A DNA stretch of 64,000 bases from Bacteroidales bacterium (GCA_017548505.1 JAFYZX010000112.1:41252-105251), one strand, 5' to 3'. Shown: positions 7,346 through 15,735, numbered from the stretch's first letter. Notes: generated from the sequence alone by a model not told the origin. A program made the numbers and translations.

Positions 7346-10300
7346 TTAATCCATAATGACAGTTATCATCTTTCTGCCATCCGGGGCAATAGACTTCTCC
7401 ATCTTGAAGATATGCTTCTTATTTACCCTTGCCGGATATGGAATATTCTTGGCCGATGACTGCATTTGAGATCCGGATGAGATATTCTTCAAATCTTGTT
7501 GTACAAACGTCTCATAATCATATTGCCAGTCTTCCCCGTAAGCAAGCTTGTGGATTCTATAATAGATTGCTTCTCGCGATGGAGCGTTGAATGTTGTTCC
7601 GGTTCTCATGATGCTGTTCTCATTTGGACGCCATACTCCTTTCGAATATAGAAGCCCCCCTTCAAAAGCGCCTAGACTCTCATTTGCATATCTGGAATCC
7701 TTGAGGAAACGGCTCCACTTGATGGTCTCCGGATCGCTTGTCAAGTCAATATTCTTATGTGCTCCTGTATGGGATATCAAATCTATGAGATTCTGGATTT
7801 CGTACTCATTTGATGTTCCAATTGCCTCATCTTTTCTAACATACTCATCTGCAAGTTTCGGGAAAAGATGTCCGAATTCATGGACAACAGTATATGCATA
7901 ATCTACACTCTCCGTTTTTGCACAGAAAGCTATGCTTTGTTGGGCTTGACCATAATCGTTAGGGTCATCTTCACCATACACATAAAGTGTCCAAACATTC
8001 CCCGTGGTCTCCGGAAATGCATTAATATCATGACCTATTACGATAGTTGCAATGTCAGATAATGGTTTATCACTAACAGCCATTCTTGTATATGCATTGC
8101 ATATTGCATTATTGCCGAGTTGACTATATATCCCAAATACAGTGGAACCATCACGAACCTCATTCTCGGACACCGCATATACCATATAAACATTAAAGAA
8201 ACTCTTGTATGTCTTCATTGGCTCCACATCAAAAATGGCATTTATAGCTTCTCTCATATCACTTTCATAGGTACCATCCGCTATTACCCTGTCTGAATAT
8301 GCATCCCCCATTATCACAATATCTACCCCCTTGCCCTGCGTGGCTGTCTGAAGAATCTTGACTTTCTTGTCCATACTGAAATCTGTACTATAGTACATAT
8401 TCGAATCTGTAACATCCGGCAAATCTGGGATTGCTTCATCTATCCCAACCCACGTCACATGGTCCAGATTAAAATAAGTTCCATCAGCAAGTCCTTCAAT
8501 AACTTGTTTAGTTGCGTCAACACATCTGATCGCAACCGCTTTACTTTTAAACGCAACAGAACTAAAAGCGCCGTATATATCATTCACCTTTGAAATATCA
8601 AAAGAACCCAAGTCTAGCTTTTTCATGTGCACAGCATTTGCCATTAATGATATGGCATCAGTAAGGCTTGTTGCGTCGAAATTATGGATATCCAATATCT
8701 TCAGAGAATAACAGTTTGCAAACATATTTTGCATACTCGTTACTTTAGATGTGTTGAAATTTGATAAATCCAATGATTTCAAACGGACACAATTCTTAAA
8801 CATGCCCCCCATCCAGGTAACATTTCGGGTATCGAAAGACGAGAGATCTACACTTTCAAGTGAAGTACAATCCCAGAAAAAACTACCGAGACTCTCCGCG
8901 TTGGAGGTATTCCATCCAGATAAATTGACTGTCTTTAAACTGGTACAATAACTAAACAGTCCTCCCATGTACTTGACTTTAGATGTGTTGAAAGTACTAA
9001 GGTCGAGATACTCAAGGGAACTACAGCCAACAATCCAGTTTATATCGTAATGATCAGAAATCGAAGCATCGCCAAACATGCATCTCATATCCTCAACATT
9101 AGACGTGTTAAAAGAGCTAAGATCAAGCGTCTTTAGACTTGAACATCCCCCAAACATTTTCGACATATTCTTGACATTATCTGTTCTGAATCCACATAAA
9201 TCCAAAGATTCAAGGGCCCAGCAGTCACCGAACATTAAATCCATTCGTTCTACATTGCCAGTATAGAAACTGCCAAATTTTATGGACTTAAGTGAATTGC
9301 AGGCGGCGAACATTAAACCCATATCCGTAACATTGGTTGTCTCAATATTAGAAAGATCCAGACTAATTAGAGATTTCCAGCCAAAAAACATTGCTCTAGC
9401 CTCAACTATCTCATAAGCTTCAGCCCCAGTATAGTACTTAGCCGTTGTGCCATCCAATTCAAAATAAATTGGAGCACCATATTGTTGAATAGAAATATCG
9501 GTTGTTTTATCACTATTAACTATGAAAGAAACATCCGTAATTTTAGTCTTGTCCACATTCTCCGGTAAAAGGGTAGATGCATGCAACTTGGCAGAGTTCT
9601 CATGGAATGGATAAAATGTAATATCCTTATCCTTTTCATAGACTCTTTTAAACACACCTTTTTTGAACTCAACAGAGCCGTTAAAGGTATATTTTCCAAC
9701 AGTATTATCGGTGTAGTATGTAATATCAAATCCGGAAGATATAGTTGTTGGATAGATTACCACATAATAGAACTTTCCTATTTCAAATCCTGTTTCATTA
9801 GGAGCGGTTACGGTAACTGAGTTATTAGATGATACTGAAGATATGGTGCTGTTTTCCAAATTATACTGGACTTCTCCGGAAAATGAAGAATTATCCTTAT
9901 TTGTTATCACGACTTTTTTGATTCCTGGCGTACTGACGGAGATTTTGATTCCGCTGCAAATATTCTTAAAATAGAGATTCTCGTTATCAGAAACTGCGAT
10001 GCTTACGAATAGCTCGTTTTCAAATGTTCCCTCCTTTGCCACCTGATTTGATGGTATTGTCGCATAAACATTTTGTCCACTTACCCTATTGGATGTATTA
10101 TACGGATATATGGCGATATATGAAGCGTTCTCCGGCTTATCACCAATCTCACCGACAAAATCCACGTTTGCTGCTGGTGCTGTATTGGTTGAAGTGAGTT
10201 TATAACCGCCATTATCTCCCTCTCCGGTAAAAAGACTTATCTCATCCCCTGGAGACCACCATACACTGCCATCTTCCTGACGGACGGTTTTTGTTTCGGG

Positions 10301-10450
10301 AGCCCAACCGGCATGGAAAACAACTTTGTGTAGATTCTCCTGATTCAGAGGGGCTTTATCATCTTTTACGCACCCGTATATGGTAAACAACAAAGAGACA
10401 GCAAGAACAGAACGCAGTATATTATTCATTGTATAAACTTTTGTTTTCAT
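7346..10450 (-). CDS. Surface lipoprotein: fimbrillin-like domain, BspA-type LRRs and M64 metallopeptidase
   Basis: 1034 residues. The lipobox is TIYGC (Cys27). The start may instead be the second Met (ATG at 10427-10429), which gives a more typical signal peptide. Residues about 40-290 resemble the fimbrillin/Mfa-like lipoprotein domain (KTVRQEDGSVWWSPGDEISL). Residues about 350-630 are roughly ten DUF285/BspA leucine-rich repeats of about 24 residues (LDLSxFNTSxVxxMxxMF). Residues about 690-1000 are an M64 (IgA-peptidase-like) domain with HEFGH at 857-861 followed by LADEY, the zinc motif of that family. It probably binds and cleaves a host or matrix protein at the cell surface; the substrate is unknown. 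It is the last gene of an operon with the Ig-like lipoprotein and the MBL protein. Confidence 0.85.
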   Translation of the reverse strand: MKTKVYTMNNILRSVLAVSLLFTIYGCVKDDKAPLNQENLHKVVFHAGWAPETKTVRQEDGSVWWSPGDEISLFTGEGDNGGYKLTSTNTAPAANVDFVGEIGDKPENASYIAIYPYNTSNRVSGQNVYATIPSNQVAKEGTFENELFVSIAVSDNENLYFKNICSGIKISVSTPGIKKVVITNKDNSSFSGEVQYNLENSTISSVSSNNSVTVTAPNETGFEIGKFYYVVIYPTTISSGFDITYYTDNTVGKYTFNGSVEFKKGVFKRVYEKDKDITFYPFHENSAKLHASTLLPENVDKTKITDVSFIVNSDKTTDISIQQYGAPIYFELDGTTAKYYTGAEAYEIVEARAMFFGWKSLISLDLSNIETTNVTDMGLMFAACNSLKSIKFGSFYTGNVERMDLMFGDCWALESLDLCGFRTDNVKNMSKMFGGCSSLKTLDLSSFNTSNVEDMRCMFGDASISDHYDINWIVGCSSLEYLDLSTFNTSKVKYMGGLFSYCTSLKTVNLSGWNTSNAESLGSFFWDCTSLESVDLSSFDTRNVTWMGGMFKNCVRLKSLDLSNFNTSKVTSMQNMFANCYSLKILDIHNFDATSLTDAISLMANAVHMKKLDLGSFDISKVNDIYGAFSSVAFKSKAVAIRCVDATKQVIEGLADGTYFNLDHVTWVGIDEAIPDLPDVTDSNMYYSTDFSMDKKVKILQTATQGKGVDIVIMGDAYSDRVIADGTYESDMREAINAIFDVEPMKTYKSFFNVYMVYAVSENEVRDGSTVFGIYSQLGNNAICNAYTRMAVSDKPLSDIATIVIGHDINAFPETTGNVWTLYVYGEDDPNDYGQAQQSIAFCAKTESVDYAYTVVHEFGHLFPKLADEYVRKDEAIGTSNEYEIQNLIDLISHTGAHKNIDLTSDPETIKWSRFLKDSRYANESLGAFEGGLLYSKGVWRPNENSIMRTGTTFNAPSREAIYYRIHKLAYGEDWQYDYETFVQQDLKNISSGSQMQSSAKNIPYPARVNKKHIFKMEKSIAPDGRKMITVIMD
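8559..9373 (-). repeat. Tandem BspA/DUF285 leucine-rich repeats within the M64 lipoprotein gene
   Basis: About ten imperfect repeats of roughly 72 bases encode the pattern [SxLxxLDLSxFNTSxVxxM]xxMFxxC. The unit is protein-coding and divergent at DNA level, so it is a domain repeat and not a CRISPR or satellite. Limits are approximate. Confidence 0.8.
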
Positions 10451-10492
10451 TTAAGCCTTGTTTTTACTAAAGTCCTCAAAGAAGAGAAACAA

Positions 10493-11374
10493 CTACAAGT
10501 CTTCTTCTGTAATACCTTCATGACCACCGGTTGCTACAACAGTGATAGCGCAGGTCGCAGACTTGTCGTCAGCCTTAGCTGTGATCGTCGCCGTGCCTAT
10601 CTTCTTGGCAGTGACAACACCGTTGCTTACGGTGGCTATACTTGCATCGCTGGTGCTCCAAGTCACGGTCTTGTCAGTGGCATTGTCAGGCTTCACCTTC
10701 GCGGAAAGCGTCACAGCCTCGCCCACCTTCAGAGATGCGGACGTCTGACTAAGTGAAATAGATTTAACCTTTACAACAACTGTTACCTTGCAAGAAGCTG
10801 TTTTTCCCCCACTGCTTGCAGTTATGGATGCTACACCATTGTTTACCCCTGTAACTTTACCGTTGTTATCAACTGTAGCTACATCCGTCTTTGAAGATGC
10901 CCAGGTCACGCTCTTGTCGGTCGCATTGTCTGGTTTTACGGTTGCCTTAAGTGTATAAGTCTCCTCTGCATCGAGTGTTATCTCCGATTTATCTAGTTCT
11001 ACAGACGATACGGCAACAGCAGGCTTTTTTACTGTTATTTTGCAGGTTGCGCTTTTACCTCCGCAGGATGCGATAATGTTTGCAGAACCTTCTGCTTTGG
11101 CCGTTACAAGACCAGTCGGTGATACTGACGCAACTGTTGAGTTAGAGGAACTCCACGTTACAGTTTTGTCTGTAGCGTTAGAAGGACTCACGGTTGCTGA
11201 TAGCTGAAGAGTATTGCCTATAACAAGTTCTTCCGCTGTCTTTGAAAGCGTAACGGAAGTAACCGATACAACAGACGGCGTTATCGGACCGTTCGGTTTG
11301 TCTCCACCACCGCCTCCACAAGAATAGACAATCGAAGCAATTGCAATTAAAGCTAATATCTTGAGTGTTTTCAT
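10493..11374 (-). CDS. Lipoprotein with three bacterial Ig-like (BIG2) domains
   Basis: 293 residues. The signal peptide ends in lipobox VYSC (Cys19), followed by a glycine stretch typical of exported Bacteroidetes lipoproteins. Three consecutive BIG2 domains at about 38-115, 120-198 and 203-280 each carry the signature NATDKTVTWSSS...VATVD...G.ATITA...G. There is a short acidic tail (GITEEDL). Such domains act as stalks or adhesion modules and have no enzymatic activity. It lies between the MBL gene (6-base gap) and the M64 lipoprotein (42-base gap), so the three are probably one transcript. It ends with TAG. Confidence 0.85.
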   Translation of the reverse strand: MKTLKILALIAIASIVYSCGGGGGDKPNGPITPSVVSVTSVTLSKTAEELVIGNTLQLSATVSPSNATDKTVTWSSSNSTVASVSPTGLVTAKAEGSANIIASCGGKSATCKITVKKPAVAVSSVELDKSEITLDAEETYTLKATVKPDNATDKSVTWASSKTDVATVDNNGKVTGVNNGVASITASSGGKTASCKVTVVVKVKSISLSQTSASLKVGEAVTLSAKVKPDNATDKTVTWSTSDASIATVSNGVVTAKKIGTATITAKADDKSATCAITVVATGGHEGITEEDL

Positions 11375-11380
11375 ATTTCT

Positions 11381-12496
11381 TTATATTGTAAAAGATCGTT
11401 TAAACTCTGTTTGTTTGTCTTCGGTGATAATATGGATATAAGGGCAAGTATGGATTAGATCCATCAAGATTGTTTTGTCCGGATGTCCAAAAGTATTATT
11501 CGTACCCACAGAAATAAATGCAATCTGGCGTCTGAAGTAGATTCCTTTCACATGATTTTTGATGGATCCATGATGTGGAACTTGAATATAATGAGGATGA
11601 CAATTTATAATCTTATTCTTTAAATCGTTATCTATTTCAATGTCTCCTGTGTATAAGCAATCCATCTCTTTATCGGTGATTCCAGGCCCCGGATGAGAAT
11701 GTACTAACATCGAATATGAATTATGATGGCTTGCTCCAAACACCTTTGTGAAGACCTTGCCAATTTCATCAAGTTTTTCCTTTGTTATCTCCGGTAAAAA
11801 ATATTTCTCATACCAATCGCTATCACGATACTCTTCTATATCTGGCAGTATTGTTTTGAGAGAAGGAATTATATCAGAAAGGTCTATTATCAGTTGTTTT
11901 TCTTTCGAGGGGTCAATCTCTGTGTAATCTGCATCGTAATACCAATGGATGGACGGCGAGGATATACGAACATGACAACCAATGGTCGGTGATAATGCCA
12001 TTACCGAATAAGTCTTTGAACTGGTGGGGTGTTTGCAAATAACGCCGGGGAAATTGTCTTCTGCAGACACTGTCCCCGCTCTTGTCCAAGGCTTTTTTAA
12101 CGCCGGAATGCAAGATAGCATAAACTTGACAGAAGGACTTGAAATGAGATAGCCAGAAACAAGATCTATAATAAAACGGCAATGAGTTACGCCGGGAATC
12201 ACTATTTTGCATAACTCGTGTTGAGCTCTCAACAGATCTAGGATACCGTTTGTATGGTCTTTATGAAAATGAGAAACAAACAAAAGATTAACGGGCTTGC
12301 CAAAATCTTTTATCTGTTTGTTTCTTTCTTTAGCATTCTTGTTGTCCGCTCCGCAATCATATACGGCTGTTAACAACTGTCGGTCTGTTTCCGAATCTCT
12401 AAATGTTTCGCTATAGAAAGCACCTTGTCCAACAGGATGGATCGTTCTAGTCATTTTTAGATGCAATGAAGGAGTTGTGGTTGTAGATTTGCTCAT
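11381..12496 (-). CDS. ComEC-type metallo-beta-lactamase-fold hydrolase
   Basis: 371 residues without signal peptide or membrane segment, so cytoplasmic. The zinc motif is SHFHKDH (His76, His78, Asp80, His81). Further family features are HNSYSMLV at 258-265, TGD at 283-285, VPHHGS at 306-311 and NTFGHP at 334-339. Together these mark the ComEC/Rec2-like MBL group, here as a free-standing domain lacking the ComEC membrane channel. Members act on nucleic acids or phosphodiesters, but the substrate here is unknown. It is the first gene of a probable operon with two surface lipoproteins, an odd pairing of an intracellular hydrolase with exported proteins. A long structured leader precedes it. Confidence 0.8.
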   Translation of the reverse strand: MSKSTTTTPSLHLKMTRTIHPVGQGAFYSETFRDSETDRQLLTAVYDCGADNKNAKERNKQIKDFGKPVNLLFVSHFHKDHTNGILDLLRAQHELCKIVIPGVTHCRFIIDLVSGYLISSPSVKFMLSCIPALKKPWTRAGTVSAEDNFPGVICKHPTSSKTYSVMALSPTIGCHVRISSPSIHWYYDADYTEIDPSKEKQLIIDLSDIIPSLKTILPDIEEYRDSDWYEKYFLPEITKEKLDEIGKVFTKVFGASHHNSYSMLVHSHPGPGITDKEMDCLYTGDIEIDNDLKNKIINCHPHYIQVPHHGSIKNHVKGIYFRRQIAFISVGTNNTFGHPDKTILMDLIHTCPYIHIITEDKQTEFKRSFTI

Positions 12497-12513
12497 GGTA
12501 ATAAAAACGATTA

Positions 12514-12543
12514 AAGCACGACGCTTGTGTGTGCATCGTGCTT
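12514..12543 (-). terminator. Terminator-like hairpin just before the MBL start codon
   Basis: On the minus strand AAGCACGA (12543-12536) pairs with TCGTGCTT (12521-12514), extended by two pairs after one mismatch. It is followed by TTAATCGTTTTTATT and then the MBL ATG at 12496. The position fits either a terminator for the upstream hicBA genes or an attenuator within the MBL leader. Confidence 0.55.
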
Positions 12544-12572
12544 GATGATATATGAGTATAATTTATTGAATA

Positions 12573-12650
12573 CTAGTGAATTACCCCCCCATTAGAGGTG
12601 GTAAAGATAACTGAGATATGGAACGCTGAAATATGACTAAAAGGCGTCAT
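12573..12650 (-). CDS. Possible 25-codon leader ORF upstream of the MBL gene
   Basis: ATG at 12650-12648, about 13 bases after the predicted transcription start, opens a 25-codon frame (MTPFSHISAFHISVI...) ending in TAG at 12575-12573. Its last third crosses a run of seven G. It could be a leader peptide that sets the choice at the downstream hairpin, but a frame of this length is also expected by chance. There is no family match. Confidence 0.2.
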   Translation of the reverse strand: MTPFSHISAFHISVIFTTSNGGVIH

Positions 12651-12669
12651 TCTTAATGCATTTGCTACA

Positions 12670-12701
12670 CAAACTTAGTAAAACACACTTAAAAAATCAA
12701 A
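12670..12701 (-). promoter_or_regulatory. Promoter for the MBL/Ig-like/M64 operon
   Basis: Minus-strand TTTG (12701-12698), a 20-base spacer and TAAGTTTG (12677-12670) match the Bacteroidetes consensus. It overlaps the very end of hicA. Transcription would start near 12663, leaving a leader of about 165 bases before the MBL ATG. Confidence 0.7.
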
Positions 12702-12930
12702 AGATTTCTAGGGCCTCATCTAGTTCCTTTTTTGTAATGCCCATTGTATCTATATTGTTGAGTACAATAAACTCTGGAACTGGACTAATGTGAGATTGCA
12801 GAACAACATTTCTAAGCATCCCTTCTTTATACCACATTTCGTGCCCGCCATCTGTTCTGATTTTTGCAAGCCCAAAATGTTTCAAGATTTTCCTATATCG
12901 CCTAAGTGATATGTTGCTGTATCTGCCCAT
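12697..12930 (-). CDS. hicA: HicA family toxin (mRNA interferase)
   Basis: 77 residues from the ATG at 12928-12930; a TTG two codons upstream is less likely. The dsRBD-like HicA fold is indicated by the TDGGHEMWYK motif near 27-36, with the catalytic Gly-x-His context, and by VVLQSH after it. HicA cleaves mRNA when not bound by HicB. Its ATG overlaps the hicB stop as TAATG, so the toxin is translationally coupled to the antitoxin. The order is antitoxin first (hicB-hicA). Confidence 0.75.
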   Translation of the reverse strand: MGRYSNISLRRYRKILKHFGLAKIRTDGGHEMWYKEGMLRNVVLQSHISPVPEFIVLNNIDTMGITKKELDEALEIF

Positions 12931-13307
12931 TAACAATAAGACAATGAGTGTTTGTAAGGAATCGTTCTCTTGGTAAACTGAGGCGCTGATAAAATATTAC
13001 GGAACTTGTCATTACTCTTGGCCATTGCAATAACCTGAGGAGAAACAAACAGAGATTCTTCCTTTTTTCTTGTCCAGTGTTTACTTAAAAGATACTCGTC
13101 AAGAGTTTTTCTGCGAATACAGCTCTCAAAAAAATCTTTAATTACAATGGAAAAAGAGTCTTTAGCTTCTTTCACGGTCTTACCATAGCCGAAAATGTCC
13201 AATGCGGGAGAGTATGCAATTTCACACCCATCGTTTGCGAAGATATAAACCTCAAGAGAGGCTTCAATACCTTTTTCTGTAATACGTATATGATTATTAA
13301 CTTCCAT
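12930..13307 (-). CDS. hicB: HicB-like antitoxin
   Basis: 125 residues. The core SLEVYIFANDGCEIAYSPAL with DIFGYGKTVKEAKDSF is the partially degraded RNase H-like HicB fold. The C-terminal part (SLFVSPQVIAMAKSN...) shows no obvious ribbon-helix-helix or helix-turn-helix, so autoregulation by DNA binding is uncertain. A minus-strand -7 element TATATTTG lies at 13324-13331, about 17 bases before the start. Confidence 0.75.
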   Translation of the reverse strand: MEVNNHIRITEKGIEASLEVYIFANDGCEIAYSPALDIFGYGKTVKEAKDSFSIVIKDFFESCIRRKTLDEYLLSKHWTRKKEESLFVSPQVIAMAKSNDKFRNILSAPQFTKRTIPYKHSLSYC

Positions 13308-13323
13308 TGATCTTTATTTGAGG

Positions 13324-13331
13324 CAAATATA
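13324..13331 (-). promoter_or_regulatory. -7 element for hicBA
   Basis: Minus-strand TATATTTG, an exact TAnnTTTG match, with a short leader before the hicB ATG at 13307. No good -33 TTTG is seen. It lies back to back with the divergent holB promoter. Confidence 0.5.
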
Positions 13332-13349
13332 GCACTTTTTTTGAGAAAG

Positions 13350-13379
13350 CTTGTTTTCACCCGATTTGCATTATCTTTG
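13350..13379 (+). promoter_or_regulatory. Promoter for holB, near-leaderless
   Basis: CTTG at 13350-13353, an 18-base spacer and TATCTTTG at 13372-13379. Only six bases separate the -7 element from the holB ATG at 13386, so the transcript would begin at or within a base or two of the start codon. Confidence 0.55.
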
Positions 13380-13385
13380 CGGGGT

Positions 13386-14582
13386 ATGATATTTTCTGAG
13401 ATTGCAGGACATAGGGAACTGGTGGAAAACCTGAGGAATATGGTGCAGGCAGGAAGGATGCCGCACGCTGTGCTGTTTTCGGAGCAGAGCGGATGCGGAG
13501 CGCTTCCGCTGGCACTGGCCACAATCCAGTATATGTTCTGCAGGACCAGAAAGGCTCTGGCAAGCGGGGAGGACAATCCGCTGGTTAAGGGGCTGTTCGG
13601 GGATGAACCGGCGGAGTTGCCGACGGAAGACAGCTGCCAGGTATGCTCCTCTTGCATCAAGGTCAGGAACCTCACCCATCCTGATTTCCATTTTGTATTC
13701 CCTATCAACACAACTCAGATTGTGGAGAAGGGAAAGAAAGCCGCAATGGATGCCTACTATGAGATCTTCCGGAATCTGGTAAAGGAAAATCCATATTTCA
13801 GCGAAGAAGACCTTTACAGGGCAATGGAGCTGGAGAACAAGATGGGGCTGATTGGAGTGAACGAGGCGGCGTGGCTGATAAACAGATTGAGCTTTACCGC
13901 GTATGAGGGTGGAGAGAAAGTAGTGCTTATACTCTTCCCGGAAAGGATGAACCTGGAGGCTGCCAACAAACTCCTGAAAAGCATCGAGGAGCCTACGGAG
14001 GACACTTATTTCTTCCTGATAACCAATGCTCCGGGGAAGATCATACAGACCATTAGGTCTCGCTGCCGCCTGATAGAGGTGCCGCCTATCTCAAAGGAGG
14101 ATTTAACAAAAGCCATCGCGGAGAAATACAAGATGGATGAAGAAAAGGCCCTGCTGTGGGCCGAATGCTCCCAGGGAAGTTTCGGAAGGGCAATGCAGCT
14201 GATTGAAAGCAGCGAAGGGGAGACGGAAGACTTTGAGGATTTTACCACGCTGATGGGCCTGGCGCTGGACAAGGACCTTCCGGGGCTGATAGGCTTTGCG
14301 GGGGATCTGTCAAAGCGGGGCAAGGAAGCCCAGAAGAATTTCTGCCGCGGAGCCCTGAAGATTCTCAGGCAGATGTATCTGCTGGCTTTAGGCAAGGAAG
14401 ACCTGGCCTATATGAACCCGAACCAGGCGGATGAGATAAAGGCGCTGGCCGGAAGGCTGAAGAAAGAAAACTTTGGGAATTATTACGACATATTCAACGA
14501 TACCATCGAGTGCATAGAAAGGAACGTGAACGCAAAATTCATTTTCAGCGATTTGTGCAATGCACTCTACCAGAATACCTGA
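13386..14582 (+). CDS. holB: DNA polymerase III delta' subunit
   Basis: 398 residues; the start at 13386 gives MIFSEIAGHRELVENLR, the usual delta'/DnaX opening, whereas the longer frame from 13341 is unlike the family. The P-loop region reads EQSGCGALPLA without GKT/S, as expected for delta', which does not hydrolyse ATP. A zinc module CQVCSSC precedes HPDFHFVFP. KLLKSIEEPTEDTYFFLIT and IRSRCRLIEVPP are the sensor/SRC region. It is part of the clamp loader. It is followed one base later by the PSP1 gene and then trmB. Confidence 0.9.
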   Translation: MIFSEIAGHRELVENLRNMVQAGRMPHAVLFSEQSGCGALPLALATIQYMFCRTRKALASGEDNPLVKGLFGDEPAELPTEDSCQVCSSCIKVRNLTHPDFHFVFPINTTQIVEKGKKAAMDAYYEIFRNLVKENPYFSEEDLYRAMELENKMGLIGVNEAAWLINRLSFTAYEGGEKVVLILFPERMNLEAANKLLKSIEEPTEDTYFFLITNAPGKIIQTIRSRCRLIEVPPISKEDLTKAIAEKYKMDEEKALLWAECSQGSFGRAMQLIESSEGETEDFEDFTTLMGLALDKDLPGLIGFAGDLSKRGKEAQKNFCRGALKILRQMYLLALGKEDLAYMNPNQADEIKALAGRLKKENFGNYYDIFNDTIECIERNVNAKFIFSDLCNALYQNT

Positions 14583-14583
14583 T

Positions 14584-15735
14584 ATGGACAAGAAAGACAT
14601 TGTATATGACTGCCATAGAGGCTGTCAGATAGGCATAGAGAAAAACGGGCAGATCGGTTGCTCCTACGACCAGAGCTGCTGCAAGAGGGCTGTTTTCGAC
14701 TGGCTCCCGGGAATTCCGGACGAGGAGATGGACAACCTATTCGAGGTCCGCTTCAAGAACACCCGCAAGGGCATTTACCTGAACACTTCCGGCCAAGTTT
14801 TGAGGCAGGGAGACATTGTGGTAACCGAAGCCCAGAACGGATGCGATGTGGGAATCATCACCCTCAGCGGAGCCGTGGTCGCACACCAGTTAAGAAGGAA
14901 CAGGATAGACTGGAAATCCTACGAGTTCAAGAGAATCTACCGCAAGGCACGTCCGCAGGACATCCAGAAATGGCAGGAAGCCATCGCCAGAGAGCATCAG
15001 ACAATGATACGCTCCAGGGTGCTGGCCGCCAATCTTGGCCTGGAAATGAAAATCGGAGACGTGGAATTCCAGGGAGACGGAACCAAGGCAATATTCTACT
15101 ACATCGCAGATGGAAGGGTTGACTTCCGCCAGCTTATTAAGGACTTCGCGGAGGAATTTCATATCAGAGTGGAAATGAAGCAGATAGGCGCACGCCAGGA
15201 AGCCGGCCTGATTGGAGGAATCGGAGTTTGCGGCCAGGCTCTCTGCTGCTCAAGGTATATCAACGATTTCCAGTCCATCACTACCGCAGCCGCAAGATGC
15301 CAGGACCTTTCCCTGAATCCGCAGAAACTGGCCGGGCAGTGCGGCAAACTCAAATGCTGCATCAACTACGAGGCCGCCGTCTATCTGGACGCCAAGGAAA
15401 ACCTTCCTCACCTTAACGGTCCGCTTCACCTGGAAGACGGAGACATCCGCCCGGTCAAGGCAGACGCCCTCAAGGGCATAATGTGGTTCACCTACTCAGA
15501 CCGCGAAAGCGACGAGGCCTATCCTCTCAAGGTGGAAAAGGTAAGGGAGATTATGGCCCTGAACGAAGAAGGAAAGAAGGGCGAGGCCATCTCCGGAACC
15601 AAGAAGGAGAAAATCATCGACTTCAAGAGCGCCGCAGGAGAAGACAGCATTACCCGCTTTGACGAAGTGCGCCACAAGAAGAAGGGAAAGCCTCACGGAA
15701 AGATGCGCAGAAGAAACGACTCTCAGCAAAGATGA
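14584..15735 (+). CDS. PSP1 domain protein, RicT (YaaT)-like
   Basis: 383 residues from the ATG at 14584, one base after the holB stop. The PSP1 domain (about 75-165, with KARPQDIQKWQEA) is followed by the conserved cysteine-rich part: GGIGVCGQALCCSRYI near 220 and GQCGKLKCCINYE near 255. In Bacillus the homologue RicT (YaaT), encoded next to holB, is part of the Fe-S containing RicAFT complex that stimulates RNase Y processing. The same holB-ricT adjacency is kept here. The C-terminus is basic (HKKKGKPHGKMRRR). The role in Bacteroidetes is not established. Confidence 0.85.
   Translation: MDKKDIVYDCHRGCQIGIEKNGQIGCSYDQSCCKRAVFDWLPGIPDEEMDNLFEVRFKNTRKGIYLNTSGQVLRQGDIVVTEAQNGCDVGIITLSGAVVAHQLRRNRIDWKSYEFKRIYRKARPQDIQKWQEAIAREHQTMIRSRVLAANLGLEMKIGDVEFQGDGTKAIFYYIADGRVDFRQLIKDFAEEFHIRVEMKQIGARQEAGLIGGIGVCGQALCCSRYINDFQSITTAAARCQDLSLNPQKLAGQCGKLKCCINYEAAVYLDAKENLPHLNGPLHLEDGDIRPVKADALKGIMWFTYSDRESDEAYPLKVEKVREIMALNEEGKKGEAISGTKKEKIIDFKSAAGEDSITRFDEVRHKKKGKPHGKMRRRNDSQQR

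Larger units (their letters stand above)
6370..13385. other. Accessory block between housekeeping genes
   Basis: Between the U32 gene and holB the sequence is visibly more A+T-rich than its flanks. It holds only accessory functions: an antitoxin-like nucleotidyltransferase with a broken partner, a surface lipoprotein/MBL operon and a HicB/HicA pair. No integrase, transposase, tRNA or flanking direct repeats were found, so boundaries are approximate and mobility is inferred only from content. Confidence 0.5.

Noticed and set aside
8559-9373. Repeats in the M64 lipoprotein gene as a CRISPR array
   Set aside because: Repeats are divergent, contiguous, about 72 bases long and keep an open frame coding for leucine-rich repeats.
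12581-12600. Run of seven C as a phase-variation tract
   Set aside because: It lies in an untranslated leader or a doubtful 25-codon ORF, not in a recognised gene; no invertible or slippage-linked gene can be shown.
13440-13520. holB as a pseudogene because its Walker A motif is degenerate
   Set aside because: Delta' subunits normally lack a functional P-loop; the rest of the protein and the zinc module are intact.
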